From Saccoglossus kowalevskii (lineage: Eukaryota; Hemichordata; Enteropneusta; Harrimaniidae), in the NCBI RefSeq assembly GCF_000003605.2, contig NW_003156733.1, positions 978,037-1,042,036 on the forward strand: a DNA stretch of 64,000 nucleotides, in the 5' to 3' direction. The first letter of the stretch is position 1. Each line of letters begins with the position of its first letter. Made by a program: the position numbers and the translations under genes. The notes beneath the pieces are model-generated. The model was not told the origin of the DNA. It did not search any database and saw nothing but the letters and a program-made list of their open reading frames with translations. Below, piece after piece: positions 24,461-38,684 of this stretch.

Positions 24461-27400
24461 TAGTATACAATGTCGGAAAATAACTGAGCTTGATAATAAT
24501 CTGACTGAGAATTAGCCAGCCGATGAGATTGATAATTTCAACCAATTGACAAGCTCGTTAAATCACAATGACCAATCAGCTCGTTTCTTTTGTCGGCAAT
24601 CATGTACAAGGCCATGTCCTGTGTAACCAGTCATGTACAAGGCGAATGTTGACTATGAGTATTTAAGGAGTAATAATAATAATAAGAAGAATGAGAGTTA
24701 GCAGAAAAACAGTTATACAAATGCTTAAACTTGCTAAAAAGCGAGAGTGTAAGCGAAGCTGACAGTGACTTGATGTCCTCGTTGTGTATGCAGTGACGTC
24801 ATTTTGGTTGCGTGTGGTGTCCAAACATCACCATAACACGTACACAATACACGTACAGGTGACAATACGTGGTAATATTATCACAGCTTTTGATTTACAT
24901 ACGAGATTTATTCATAATACAAGCTCTGTGATATCAACTCGTTAACAATGGCAGAGCAGGAATAGAAACGAAACGTCCTCGTTCCCGATACAAAATATAT
25001 ACGACGTATTTGTTATTGCATAGATCACGATCTTCTAGCAGAGTTAATTCCAGTTGTATTAAATCAAATGCGCATTTTGCATAATTACGAATAACTATGT
25101 GAAGGAGACCCAGTGCAGTTAGAGGGCTTCAGATCTAGGTCACTTTTATAAGAAGCCACTCTGATGCAATAAACACCAGAGCATTGCCGCATTGCTGATT
25201 AAAAAACCTGATGTTTGTCGACAAGGTGAAAGCATAATAGGTCGCCGTGTGTTATTTCTGGTTGATTTAGTCATTCCCCTGTTTATGCACTGAATGGTAG
25301 AATTCAGATTTCAGTTTTCTTTCAGACGTGACTATGATTTACTACCCCTTCAGCTGCTGCAATAATACAATATATATTTTATGCGAATCGTTGCATTTAG
25401 CTTGACTCAAATGATCACTTAAATCACCATAAATCAATAACTATGTTACAAAGCATGTATACGGATGTTATATCTTGTGTTAGGTTAGGCGAGCCAATCT
25501 GCCAACTATTTTTCATTTCAATTTTTCCGATGTTCGTGAAGAATTATTACAGTTTTGACAAAGAGAGATCATATTAGTTTAGTTCAGTAGTAACGTGAAT
25601 AACATGACATGATAGTTGGACACGGTTGCACTGCGTAGACCTCAAGCAAATCGTCAACACGGTCCATTTAAAATAAATCATTCTGCAGCCGTTCTGTAAT
25701 AATGTCATCCCCCACAGACCATTTTACGTTTGACACAGAATAAGACAGAGAAACAGCTCAGAATGACATTCGACGTATATTGACCTATGATCTACTGCCT
25801 GCAAATGCGGGGTACTGAATTTGTCACTGAAACTGATTGCGACATGGAAAAGATGGCATGCTTATTGCTTTCGAAACCCTGACGTCAACAGATGTTACTG
25901 TTTGACAAACCACACAACGCTCTTTTGTTTATTTTTTATTGTTTTTGTTGTTTTTTTAAACTTGTAATCTCATATCGCGTGTATTTTTTTTATTTGCGTG
26001 CCGCGGGAATAAATATATTAAACGTACGGGGGACTGACTCCATCCAAAACAGAATTAAAATTAAAACTTAACAAATATTATCAGTGCATCTTTTTAAAGT
26101 GAGAGTCAACCGTGACATATATAGTTTTAGGTGTTCTTATTCTGAATACGTGAACTTTAAAAAATATTTCAAATTAGGGATTTATTAAAGAAGTCCACAC
26201 ATACGGTGTACAGTTATGGAAACATATCGGGTATCGTTGGTACGGAAGATGAAAAGTCGTACCAGATCAAGTTCTCACTCCGTGTCAGACAGAGTTGCCT
26301 GCTACACAACCGTTCACCGGCCGACTCGGGATGGAGTGTGTCTTTATTTGCGATCTTCAGGGATACAAGTTACATAGGCCAACTGCATCACTCGTTGCTG
26401 ATTGCTGCTCGCTCATGAGTATCCACGAAGCCATTTTTTTTTCAAACGTGACGTCATTAACTTCACATCTCTTGAATGTCACTCGTGTTAGCGTGTGTTC
26501 ACTCACGTACCAGTTTATTTATTTTGCTTAAACCACGAAGCAATTATGGATGGCTGTGGCATAACAAATTGTTGTGTTTGCTACTAATAATCGGACGATA
26601 TCACCCCCAGAGTTGCACACTGTTTGTTAGTCGCTAGTCATGTCTTCAAACAGTAGCGTTTATAATTATTATATTACGTCATAAAACATCTATATTCCTG
26701 TCTTATATCCTACAATCTCGAAAATAAAAACTATGATAGTAATACGGGAGACACATAATGTGCCTAGAGTGTCAGTTTCTCCCTTGATATGAGTTGATTT
26801 ACAGCGTGCTAAAAATAATCATAAAAATGGGATCACTGCAGTATAGACAGCACCTTAAGGTGACAGCTCCTCGCATATTATTGATAATAGCAATGATGGT
26901 CCTCTAACAGCGATATGACGGTTAAGGGGCTGATTTCAAAGAAGAAAGCGTGTGGACCGCGCTCATTATTGAGCTTGGAGTAACCTCTGGGTATTTTTCA
27001 ATCTTGTCAATTCAGTGTACACGACCCACACTCAGCAAAAATATGTTTGTCTCTCTTCCATTTCAGAAGAGTGACGTATTTTATAAAATATTCATCAGTT
27101 CCTTCGCAGTATCCAACGTGTGGGTTCCCAGGACGTTATATGTGTGATTGTGTCTCGTGTATATGACTTTCAAACGAATATACCAAAGGTCGCGGGGTAC
27201 GTCACGTCACTATTATCGATCGCTGTTCCAATTGCACTGATTAATTTCTCAATGTCAACCTTGATGCAAAAGTACGAAGATTGATTACCAGAAGTCACAT
27301 CTCCCAGTTTCATCGTTATCTTTTGGGTATGTGATTACAGACATCTGTTCCATCCAGTGAAATACAATACATTACCCCTCCCCACCGCCCTTAAAATATC

Positions 27401-27545
27401 CGCGCAACAATGCTATTAGCGTTAATTGTGTATACGGTACCCATATTTGTTTTCATTTTTGTTATTTTAATTCGAGTAATACGCTATTTAAAGGCTCAAC
27501 GACGAGTAAATTGCCCAGGCCATATAAAAAACGGGCGTCATCGTA
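24461..27545. other. Non-coding stretch
   Basis: No supported gene, only short unsupported open frames. A short TAA-repeat run lies near 24670, and CATGTACAAGGC occurs twice between 24600 and 24650. Confidence 0.5.
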
Positions 27546-27717
27546 TTAAAGCGGGAGGGTCATCACCTGCGCACGCCCGGGAATTAAGCGACGATAACAA
27601 CACTAGCGACGAGAACAACACACGCTAAAAATGCAGAGGCTCATGTGTAGATGTTTGTGAACAATGACAAGCTATGGCCATCTGATGCAGGCGCAGGTGA
27701 CGACTTCCCCGCTTTAA
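27546..27717 (-). mobile_element. TTAA-flanked MITE, copy 1
   Basis: 172 bp bounded by TTAA on both sides. Terminal inverted repeats start AGCGGGAGGGTCATCACC (left) and, on the complement of the right end, AGCGGGGAAGTCGTCACC. Read on the minus strand it matches the copy at 46004 (GATGGCC-TAGC-TGTCATTGTT). TTAA flanks are typical of piggyBac-type insertion, but the TIR lacks the usual CCC start, so superfamily is uncertain. Confidence 0.75.
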
Positions 27718-28955
27718 ATGTCTCGTGGAACCGTGTAACAAGACAGTGTTCCTGTTTTCCGGGCCACTCCATATTCACTATCGGCATTATGTGATACGGC
27801 TGCTCTTCCATACAATACACAAATACGCGCAGTGATACGCTTCTCACAGAAACATTTCAAGGCCAAATACAAAATATCCTGACATTGATCAATATTCATG
27901 TATTATTAAATTTAGGACTAAGAAGTGAGAAGTATTTTCTAACCGTTCTCAATATTAATCGGAAGTTCTTTGTTATTGAGTGGTGCTATTATATCCCCGG
28001 GCTTCCGAACTGCAATCTTTTAATTCCGACGTCATGCGGTGATTTTTGAATACGTTACTCGTGACCGTGGCAGTGTTCCCTGTTATTTCCCATCAATCGC
28101 CACTCGTGTACCTCGTGTGTTGCCGTATATAATTTCCCATTGCCCGGTTTCACGCTCGTTTTGCACTTTGCCGAAGATGCAATCTGCACCGTGCTCAAGT
28201 CAAGGTTTAACGAGTTTATCAATAATTCTTGTGTTCCTTTATTTTCACCATCCTATTATATATTTTCGACTCGAAAATATAATACCGTAACCAAAGAGAC
28301 CCCAGCGTTTTACTATGCAACTCGATTGACATAGGGCAAATTGCTATATACTTGTGAAGAAATCTCCCTAAAGGGGTGTATGTTGTTAGGGTAGACTCCC
28401 GACCGATTTTGATTTTTTTGTTTGCCGCACGTACATTTACGACTGTTTCTGATGAGGAAAACATAATTACAGTGACTTTCACCGTTTCAAATGTTAATTG
28501 TGATCTTTTAGATCACCAAGTTACAGATAAAATATAGCCTGACAAAATTCGGACAAGTACCCATTACATTTGTGTAATATAAATACATGCAGAGTAATTC
28601 TAATTACGTAACACTTCTTCCTTTCTCAATATTTCGTAAGAACTAGAGACCTATCCAAGAAACATAATAAGTGTTTCGTAAGATACCCAGAATAGTAATT
28701 CAGATTTTTTTCAGAATGATATTTATCGGTGTTTAGTATTTCTCAGTCATCCGTATTTTGGATCTAAAACCAACGGTCAAGGAACACTGAACATAACACG
28801 ACGCGCTGGGGTGACGACAGCACGATGTCAATCTATATTAAATAATCTTTAAAAAAACATCACCATATTTGTTACTGCCAACGTCCCATCCATGTAACAT
28901 GAGACTAAACAGTTTTCCCAAACTGCACAGCAACGATTAAATATTACGAGTCTAC
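27718..28955. other. Non-coding stretch
   Basis: Nothing supported beyond unsupported short open frames. Confidence 0.45.
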
Positions 28956-29086
28956 TTTAAACGGCAGTGGTCGTCGCGCCGCGACCTGTTCGATATGGGA
29001 CTCATAGCAGCGTACATAACGCGTGTATTGAATACATTGTTTTTGTACGTGGAATTCGAACACGCGTTGCGCGACGCCCTTTAAGT
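28956..29086. mobile_element. GC-rich MITE-like repeat, copy 2
   Basis: Same family as 17920-18051. Ends TTTAAACGGCAGTGGTCGTC and GCGCGACGCCCTTTAAG; inside are GATATGGGACTCATAGC and TTCGAACACGCGTTGCGCG. Confidence 0.7.
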
Positions 29087-32000
29087 CTCGTCTGTAAATG
29101 TCATATCAAACTTGCGTGAGAATGAAAGGAGACAGTAGTGAATATTAACCTGGCGCGGTTGGTCATTTGTTGTATAATTAAATTTCAGCCGCAGACGGAT
29201 ATACAGATGTGAACAAATAATATACTCTTAACAGTCAAAGTACATGCGCTTAGATATACGACTAGAAAAACACTTTTAGACTGGCGTTTGAACCAGGTCA
29301 CTGACTTCCACTCATAATTTGCGCATCGATTGATTACATCTGTTTTTATCCAGGTAACAATGTCTCAACAGAATAAATTCACCGGTGATTTGTTTCGTGA
29401 AAATTGAGCACTGTGCAGCATCGTAAGATCTAGTTTCTACCCACCCGAATAAAGCAAGAGAAATTGACACAAAAGCATTACTGTTGCTTGTCCTTGTAAA
29501 AATTACCCGGGCAATTGACTACCATCATTTGGCGATGGTATTTACAACAGTTCACGGCGGTTAGCGCGGCATTGTCTCGCAAACGCGCCAATATAGTTGC
29601 CTGACAGTTATATTAAATGCAGTTACAAGGTTAATAGCTGTTATTCTCCGACTACGTCACTAATACACATCACGCTGAAAAGACATATTATGAATTTGTA
29701 TAAAGTATTTCTTTTTTTATTTATGTTTAAATTTGCTGTACTGAACAACAAATCTAGGCAAGGCGTCTTCCTTCTAATACATGGGAATATATTGGACATG
29801 CACTAACACATGTAATGATAACTCTTCAAAGAGCGTCGAAAGACAATTCACGAGTCGTTCATATAAATCTTATATATCCAATAAGATCTATCGATATTCG
29901 ACATAATTAAAGATTCTTTTTTTAGATTTCGTCGCAGTACGCGAAGTTAAATAAAAAAAGAACGACGATAAATTGTAGAAACTAGTAAATACATACAGCT
30001 GATTTAATGATATATGTTTTATCTCAGAATACCTAGGACGAGAAACGCAGCAAAACGTCTTGATGCCCAGTTGCATACGTGCACTTTGACAGTTGACCAC
30101 GGGCATCTCTCGGTTCTCAAAATGTGTTTTAAGCTTGCGTTACGTGTATACATTACCTTGTCAATGCATATCCGATTGCCACTCACGGTGAATTTGTTTG
30201 AGTCTTGATGCATGCGCGACAGCACTTGCATCAATATTGTTAATTTCAGCTGAGGATGAGGCTCACGTTTTCTCCCCATAAAACTGAATTCGGGTAAAAT
30301 TAAAACATCTGAGACACAGGTGCGTTTAACACGTTCCATTTCCGAGCTACCTCATTACGAGAAAATATATTGAGCGTAGGAATTCATTTCTATGGATACT
30401 TTATGGAAAACTTATATCCTTGTCGCTCCTAGAAGTTGTTAAAAGTCGTCTAAGTCATAGTAAAATTGGGAAACATGTAATGCAGGTCCAACAATTTGGT
30501 TAACATGATACGACATTTAGTTTGTTTTCGTGTTCATTTGCAGCCTGTATTTTACTATCTCAAAGTACTCCAGGGGTTCTGTGGTGTACATGATCGACAA
30601 TATATACTAGTACGCTGTTTTCTTGCAGACAAAGCTTCTCATAATATTTTGTTTCTGTTAAATGTTATAAATTCTGTCAGGCTGTATGACAAAAATAAAA
30701 CTGTACCAATTGCTGTGAGTAGTTGGCCACACTTTGACAGTAACGTCCAAAATATTATCCTTTCTTTCTGTTGTGTGATAGTTTGATATCTTTGAAGAAC
30801 GATTTTCGTGATTATTGTCCTAACAGGATATATCGATACGACGTAGATTGTATGACGTACTTAAACATATATACAGCTTAGTACTACGCAAGTCGTCTAT
30901 TGGCCGCGGTGATTAGTCACGGCGAGGCAATAATTTGTAATCTGCCTCTCTGTGATTGTACTGCTGCGTTCGTCCCAAATGAAATTCCTGTCCGGAGGGG
31001 AATCGTAAAATTAAAATCACAAATAAAATAACAAATGTCAATAAAACGGTTAGAGCCAATCTATTACCAAGACATAGGTTATATGAAACGGTTAAATTAG
31101 AAAAGTGTAAATTACATGTTGTTGCTGGGGAATTATTTCTGGGTCAATTTAAATTCTCTTAGACGTTTTTCTTCCGTGTTCATTTTCTTCATACAGAGTA
31201 TAATGTTGCTAAACCTAGTATCGCATTGACTTGTTTCTAAAAGTGTATTATGACGATCACGCACGCATGCCATTGAGTGTAATACGGTATTGATCATTTG
31301 GTAAACTGACGAATAAAGTGTGTTCATTGGCAACTACCAAGTCTTTGAAATAGACGTACGCTTTGAGCATTCTCAACACAATCTTGGAGAGACCCATACT
31401 CATTTTTTAAAAACCATTTTAGTGCACTTTTAGTAACGTCTGATAATCACTAATGTGGAACACACAGCGTGAACGCTGGGGGCGGTTCCGCGATGGATCC
31501 ACTGAGGGAGATATCCATTTCACTCGGATTTCGATTAATTGACTTTTACATATACGGATTTGTGTGACATACATAAGTTACCTCTACGAGGGGGGGGGGA
31601 TTAAGTAATGGGTACGTTTTCTGTAGCTTAAGACTTGTTAGTGAATTTGAACACGCAATGTCGTAAATCTGCATACGTAATTCTCAAGTTGATTTGTCAT
31701 GTCTTTTACGCGATATTTTCGTTGACTTTTATGATTAAGGGTACACATCGGTGGTGAAACGGACATGGGCTTATCAAATCAATACTTTTGCCAACCAACG
31801 CCTAGTCGACGCTTGTGGTGTCTCTTAATGCACATAGAAAACTGTTCAAAAGTAGTAACATTTGCAGATCATTGCATAGTTTAATCGGGAATATAGTGTG
31901 AATATATATGTCTAGTGTAAACCTAATTGAGCTTGTGTGAGGTTTTCTGCACAGTTAAACTGTTTATGGCTGCGTAAAATCAAGAGCATTTCTAGCCGCT

Positions 32001-33560
32001 ACGTCATAGAAGCCGAAGATAGTTTTCCTTTCTCGCAGTACGTCCTCGCAATCGGGTAGTAGACAAGTTCATTTGGTACAACGATTCGTCCAAAATAAAA
32101 TTGAACTAACATATCCCGGTTTTATAACTTATTTAAAAATACGGTAAGCGATCATAAGGCGCGCCGTCGTACCAGATACTAGTTATTAACCTCCCTCACG
32201 TTCTCTTACAGCATAGCGCATGCATCATTTACAATTGCATCTTAGAGATGCATTTATTTTCCCTCCGGCAACAATGATCACATGAGAAACTATTAAACAC
32301 TCACCGAGTGCGTACTCTGCCCTGTGTAATCGTACAACATACACCTATCATGGAACGAAAATAAATCATGGCCGAACACAAAAAAAAAAAAACACTCAAA
32401 CGTTCTAAACGTGATGTCATCTCACATATCTATGGGCTATTTCTACATTGTATATTTCAGCTTAGTCATTAATAAGGTTACATTTCAAGTTGTAACATTT
32501 CATATTTAAGATTCCTGACGAGGAAGGCAACCATCGCTGCCATGGTTACAGTATCGTAAACCTTTCTTTATGGGCGGACAAATGTGAATTATTGTGAAGG
32601 CGAACAATATAAATGCGCATATATATCAGTATACTCTGCTGAAAATAGGACGACAGAAAATATGTATTTTTTTTAAATAGCACACAAAGTGATATTTTGT
32701 GAATTCATCATGGACTCCTTAACAAAGAAAATATTGGCCCCTACACACCGTGTTGTATATAAGTTCGTCATGTCATTTACATGGAACGCCTACCATGAAT
32801 TTCAGAAGGATTCATAATTATGTGGTAGACATGATGACGTGAATATCGGCGTTTAAATACAATTACTAGGTAAAAACTACTCCGATTTCCTCTGTAATGT
32901 AGAAACGAACAATATACAGAGATCGAATGTCAACATTGTTTATTCTGTTATAGCTACGGGGTCATTTTCTGATTATTTCAGACATTGCTTGTTTGCCGGT
33001 TGTTGTTGTTCATATGTACCGAATGATGGAAACGAATGTAATCGGAAGTGTTGTTTACGGATAGTTTTTCTGGCAATTTTATTTTTATCTTCGTAGCACA
33101 TCTAGTAGGGGGACTGTTATTTGTATACGCAATGATTTGGACTTTAATATTAATTTAATGACCACAGATCTGAATGGTAGGACCGTTATTTTTTCAGTTG
33201 ATGTCATGCAAAATCCCTATTAATTTTTATGAACCAAATCAAGAGGACGAACACGCTCAATTTCTTGATTCACAATTATTATTACTTAATAGGTGATTTT
33301 CCGTACAATTGCGAGATCTCGCGAGATGCATGAAAGACGCGCTGTAAAAATAGAACGATTTGATTTTCAACTCGAATTTCTTTATTTCGTAGCTCACATC
33401 GACCGGTCGATCTTCGACAGAGGAATATTGCTTTCGAATACCCTCATTTAATCGAAATTGTCTATCATCAAATGTATACAGCACATTATTAAGCATGGAA
33501 ATGCCCCCAAAATACTTTCGCGTTTGTCGAATCCCACGCGATGTTTGACGCCACTACGAC
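29087..33560. other. Gene-poor stretch
   Basis: About 4.5 kb without a recognisable gene. Short open frames occur on both strands but show no domain, splice context or satellite structure. Confidence 0.5.
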
Positions 33561-33599
33561 GCTATGACCTTTGTTTGTCCTGTTTTTACGTTCGATTTC

Positions 33600-36500
33600 A
33601 CGCATAACGCGTGATTCTCGCAGTGAACGGAAAATGGTCTATTCTGCTACACTCCAATTATTTGGGGGAGGTGACCACAATTTCACAGCTGATATATTTC
33701 TGGATAGAATGCTGGATGTAAACCCCTCTTTATGGAAACGTTCTTTTGAAAAACTAAAATATATTTGCGCTAAGTTTGAGTTGATAGTTATATGAAGGAT
33801 ACGTAATCCTACCACAGATGTATGGAGACGTCTTTTTCGATTATTTTCCTTTTTACTAATTCTCTTTAGTTGGCGACGACTAATGCAGATATTGTCTCCA
33901 GTGTACAATCTGACCATTCCGCAATTACTATCATGTCTGTTGGCGATGATAGAATTAAGTTTGTAAAATTAACAACAGTCTTCAGAACGGGGTAAATTAT
34001 AAACAGATCGTTCATGAAAATGTTAAACGCTGGATAGAAGACGGTAACAAAGTTACTATGGGACTTCCTCAAATACAAAATCTAAGTTTGTACCATAAAT
34101 CATAGTAAAGCATCTACTAGGAAAATAAAAGATGACTGATCTGGGAATAATCAACATTTTGGAAATCAGCTTAGCCAGTACTCATATGAAACTGTACGAA
34201 ATGATCTAGAGGGCATAAGAAAAAAAAACATCAGGCAGAGTATAATCATGTTACCACGCTGGCTCCCATCATGCATGAAATCAAGCGGTATGAGTACGGA
34301 GAAAAAAACACACAAAATTCGTCTTGGGCATAGAACGCTCTCTTTGTTAATTAATAGTACCAATAGAATAATGTTAGATCCAAAGGAAAATCAGAAAGAA
34401 ATATATTTTTCTATGAGATTCTATACCGTAGCATGTGTATACATAATACCTCTAAAATTGGTCATTCATTTAAACCTACAGTTAAACTAGATGATTCGGA
34501 GAGAGAACTTTGTGAAAGCCTTATTACCAGCCCTGAAGCCTTGGATGCTATGCCCAGAGATAAAACCCCGGGCAATGGTGGACTCAGTGTTAAGTTCTAC
34601 TGTATTTTCTGGAATATATGTGTAAAATACCTTGTTAAAACATTAAATGTTGCGTATGTAACTGGTGAATTTTCAAATAGACCAAATAAGGGATTCATTA
34701 CACTTATCGAAAAAAAGGTTAAGACAGTAAAGGGTTCATCCGCAACTTGCGACTAGCCACTTTGCTTAATACAGATTATAAAATTTTATCAAAATTTATT
34801 GCTCAAAGGTTGGATAAGATGCTGCCCCAAATTATTCATGAATGTCAAACGGCTTTTATCAAACGCAGATCCATTGAAGATATAATGCAATTCACCAAAG
34901 ATAATAATTTTCCTGGATTCTCGTAGCAATTAATTTCCAGAAAGCATATGATAGCCTTGAGTACAACTATATCTTGTATGCATTAAATCAATTTAATTTC
35001 GGTAAATCGCTACAGCATTAGGTCAAAGCACTTTACCCAAATCCAACCAGTTTTGTGATGAGCCGTGATTCGAGTACTGGATATTTTGCTCCTTGAAGGA
35101 TAGTCAGGCAGGGTGACTCTGTCCCACCTGCCCTCTTTATTTTAGCCTTTGATGTATTTCTGACACAAATTAGACAAAGTGCGACTAGTCTATTAAAGAA
35201 ATGAATATTCAAGACTCGGATATAAAATATGATTTCTGAGAAATCTTAGCTCTGTTGATCATTTGTTTACATTGTTAGATTTATGCGGCACGTTTTCAAG
35301 ATTACAAGTAAACTACAATAAAACGAAGCCATGTGACTTGGGGAATGGAAGTCTCGTACAGATAAAACCTATAGTATCCACTGGCGAATGACACCAATCA
35401 AAATTATTGGAATATATTTGTCTTACAATAAAGATCTTAGATTGATTTGAATATTGAGAGACTATTCGATTTGCTAAAGAAATGTTTGAAGCTTTGATCT
35501 GTTTGAACACTGTCATTGATAGAAAGTTGTGAAAACTGACGATATTAAAACAATAAACACAAATTTATTTGGAATGGGCAAGACAGGGTGGCAAGAAATA
35601 CTATGATTTCTGATATTGCTCGGGGAGGGGAGTAATTCATTAGATATTTTTGCTCTGTGTCATTTTTTTTTAGAATCAAGTGGATATAACGTTTCCTAGA
35701 CCCAACTGTCATCCATCCTTGGAAAAAAATCTCTCTTTTTATCTTAGACCCATCGGAAGTAGCATTATCTTCAGAAGTAACTATCAAACCTCTCTTCTTT
35801 CTACCTCACTACCTTTTTTTATAAGAGTCTTCTGTACATTTGGTAAAGGTTGAACATCTACCAACAGCAAACTCAGTCAGTGTTAAATATTGTAGTTTGG
35901 AACATCTCTAAAATACCCATAAATGACAGGAGTGTATGTTACCTGGAATTTGTTTATAAAGCTATTATTTATATTGCTGACTTGTATGATGCTGGTGGGT
36001 ATCCACAAACACTTTTCAACGCACGGGGCTAACAAAAACACATTTATTTTCTATTATCAAGAATTACTTTCATCTCTGCCCTCTAAATCATATTGTGTTA
36101 GACCAGAACTTTTAATTGGTTTGTATATTGAAAGTGAGTTTGCTCCTTTGGACGGCATTAATTGTAGGCAATTACGCAGATTACTGTCTGCGTCCTATTT
36201 TGTATCTCTCATAGGCGAAACGTATTGACAATCTTTATTTGATGTTCTAGGCAAAGAAAGGAAAGAAATTTATTTACTCCCATTCACAGTTACAATAGAA
36301 TCCAAGCTTCAGGAATTCCAATGGAAACTAAATCATAATATTTTGTATACTAATTTTATGCTTTTCCATATGAGACCTCATTCAGTAACCTTAAGTCCAT
36401 GTACGTTTTGTAACAACGCAATGAAACAGTTTTACATATTTTTGTGCAAAGTGATTATATAAAGTCACTATGAAATGTTATATTTAAAAAATAAGGAATT

Positions 36501-36800
36501 CCCTATATATATTTCAGCAAAACGGGTAATTCTAGGTTACAATACCTTTTCTAAATTGCTGAACCATATCATACTAATTATTAAACGATATATGAGAGCA
36601 AGTTAAAGGGTAATCTAGCTACATTTAATATGGAGAAGACAAATGTTTTGGTTACAAAAACATTAAGAATCCCGGGTATGCATCCTATACAAAAAAGTGG
36701 CAGACTTTTCATTGTTAATATTGTACCTGTATTTTTATTTGGATACATATTATGCAATGTAATCACGTCTTTGAATAAATAATAAAAAATATTCATTAGC
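33600..36800 (+). mobile_element. Degraded L1/Tx1-type LINE
   Basis: Plus-strand ORF2 remnants in order: endonuclease (GGDHNFTADIFLDRMLDVNP near 33665), reverse transcriptase (MPRDKTPGNGGLSVKFY at 34550; LNTDYKILSKFIAQRLDKML, then ECQTAFIKRRSIEDI near 34765-34880; QGDSVPPALFILAFDVFL near 35110), and a C-terminal Cys motif (CTFCNNA near 36400). These match the L1/Tx1 group (DFN-DLDR endonuclease; KSPGSDGF; DYKIL; QTGFI; QGDPLSP). Many stops and frame changes: inactive. No ORF1 was recognised, so the copy may be 5'-truncated. The right end is placed after an AATAAATAATAAAAA run near 36775. Confidence 0.85.
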
Positions 36801-37246
36801 ATTGGAAATTAATTATAATCGTTGTGCATTTATTTAATGTCTGTTAATTACATCTATTCTAACATCTTTGTTAACCGAGTGTTTATGTATTTTTTTTGCT
36901 TTGCGGTTTTCTATCAGAAATCCGAATAGAATGGCCACCGAGATCACGTTGGCGGTGAAATTGTTTTTAAATACCACAGTGACATAAAGCCAGTGAAACA
37001 TTGAACTCGATGATAGAGGGGAATGAAACACTATCTGAGGGGCGAAATAAGTTCTACGTCTTTCTTGCTTTCAGGAAAATTTAATTAATCACATGACGTA
37101 ATGTTGAGTGACGTCACTTGAAATACACGCTATAGACAATCTGATTTGTAGGTTAGACAATTGAAACCTTTAGTTCAAATGCAGATTAATTTAGTCATAT
37201 GTGACGCAATAGGAGTCAACAAGTGTCATCACATCATCTCGGGTCC
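36801..37246. other. Non-coding stretch
   Basis: AT-rich sequence between the LINE and the hAT-type MITE; nothing supported. Confidence 0.5.
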
Positions 37247-37254
37247 AGAGTTGA

Positions 37255-37416
37255 CAGTGGCGGATCCAGAGAGGGGGCCAGGGGGGCCATGCCCCCCCCC
37301 AAACGCATGACGATTCATATCATCTGGATTACGCATAGTTTCTTTCCCATTTTCGCTCCGTATATCTTAAGCGAAGCTTCCCCCCCCCCCCGTACATTTT
37401 GCTGGATCCGTCACTG
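37255..37416. mobile_element. hAT-type MITE, complete, with 8-bp target duplication
   Basis: 162 bp starting CAGTGGCGGATCCAG and ending CTGGATCCGTCACTG, near-perfect inverted ends. It is flanked on both sides by AGAGTTGA (37247-37254 and 37417-37424), an exact 8-bp target-site duplication as made by hAT transposases. Internal C-runs and G-runs; no coding capacity. The intact duplication suggests a fairly recent insertion. Confidence 0.93.
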
Positions 37417-37449
37417 AGAGTTGATACATTTGATACTTAAAGTGTGGCA

Positions 37450-37980
37450 NNNNNNNNNNNNNNNNNNNNNNNNNNNNNNNNNNNNNNNNNNNNNNNNNNN
37501 NNNNNNNNNNNNNNNNNNNNNNNNNNNNNNNNNNNNNNNNNNNNNNNNNNNNNNNNNNNNNNNNNNNNNNNNNNNNNNNNNNNNNNNNNNNNNNNNNNNN
37601 NNNNNNNNNNNNNNNNNNNNNNNNNNNNNNNNNNNNNNNNNNNNNNNNNNNNNNNNNNNNNNNNNNNNNNNNNNNNNNNNNNNNNNNNNNNNNNNNNNNN
37701 NNNNNNNNNNNNNNNNNNNNNNNNNNNNNNNNNNNNNNNNNNNNNNNNNNNNNNNNNNNNNNNNNNNNNNNNNNNNNNNNNNNNNNNNNNNNNNNNNNNN
37801 NNNNNNNNNNNNNNNNNNNNNNNNNNNNNNNNNNNNNNNNNNNNNNNNNNNNNNNNNNNNNNNNNNNNNNNNNNNNNNNNNNNNNNNNNNNNNNNNNNNN
37901 NNNNNNNNNNNNNNNNNNNNNNNNNNNNNNNNNNNNNNNNNNNNNNNNNNNNNNNNNNNNNNNNNNNNNNNNNNNNNNNN
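37450..37980. other. Assembly gap (531 N)
   Basis: Unresolved bases immediately right of the MITE. Open frames that appear to cross it are artefacts. Confidence 0.98.
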
Positions 37981-38684
37981 AGGACGCGACACGACGACTG
38001 CCAGCCTTAAACATATATACTCAATATTCTTTGAAGTACGTCGGCAATAAACGCATTTATGTATAGGTCAAAGTTAAATAACACTGGTCTTAATGAATAA
38101 AATAGTAGGTAGACTTAATGAAGTCTAACCAACACAATAGGTTGGGCTGCATCGGCAGCTGGCAAGAACCACGTACGGCAACTTTGAATACGCCAATTTG
38201 GATTCAGTAATTATGTATAAATGGACGTGCTTTGAGATTTCGCCATCTTGTCTTCAGCGTGATACCAATCAAGATTTGGAATCGGGTTCATTTCTGAAAC
38301 TGTGTCAGAAAAGGAACGGAAACAACTATAACGTCGCCATACCGCCAATGGCAACTGTTACCCAACATGTTTTTCTTTTGGAAAACAATGTTCGTCTGTG
38401 CGCAAGATATTTTGAAGTAAGGTTGCATACAGAATAGTACCAGTGTATGATATATAATATGATTTGCAACTTATTGTATGGTGAACACTAATGTACCATT
38501 AGAAAAAACAGACATGGATACAGATATGTATGTTAAGTAATATTCGGCATTATGTTGCTTCATAATTTATATCAATTTTTAATCTTTCAAAAGAATATAG
38601 ACATGGATTACATTTCACACTGCTGTGTAAAAATTACCAACGCCGATATTTGTATTTGTAGTCCTAGTGTTTTTTGGCATGTTA

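Noticed and set aside
26206-28482. Cluster of 60-87-codon ORFs as small genes
   Set aside because: Short, overlapping on both strands, no domains or splice context; partly inside a MITE.
37367-38050. Open frames of 188-215 codons
   Set aside because: They are made almost wholly of N from the assembly gap.
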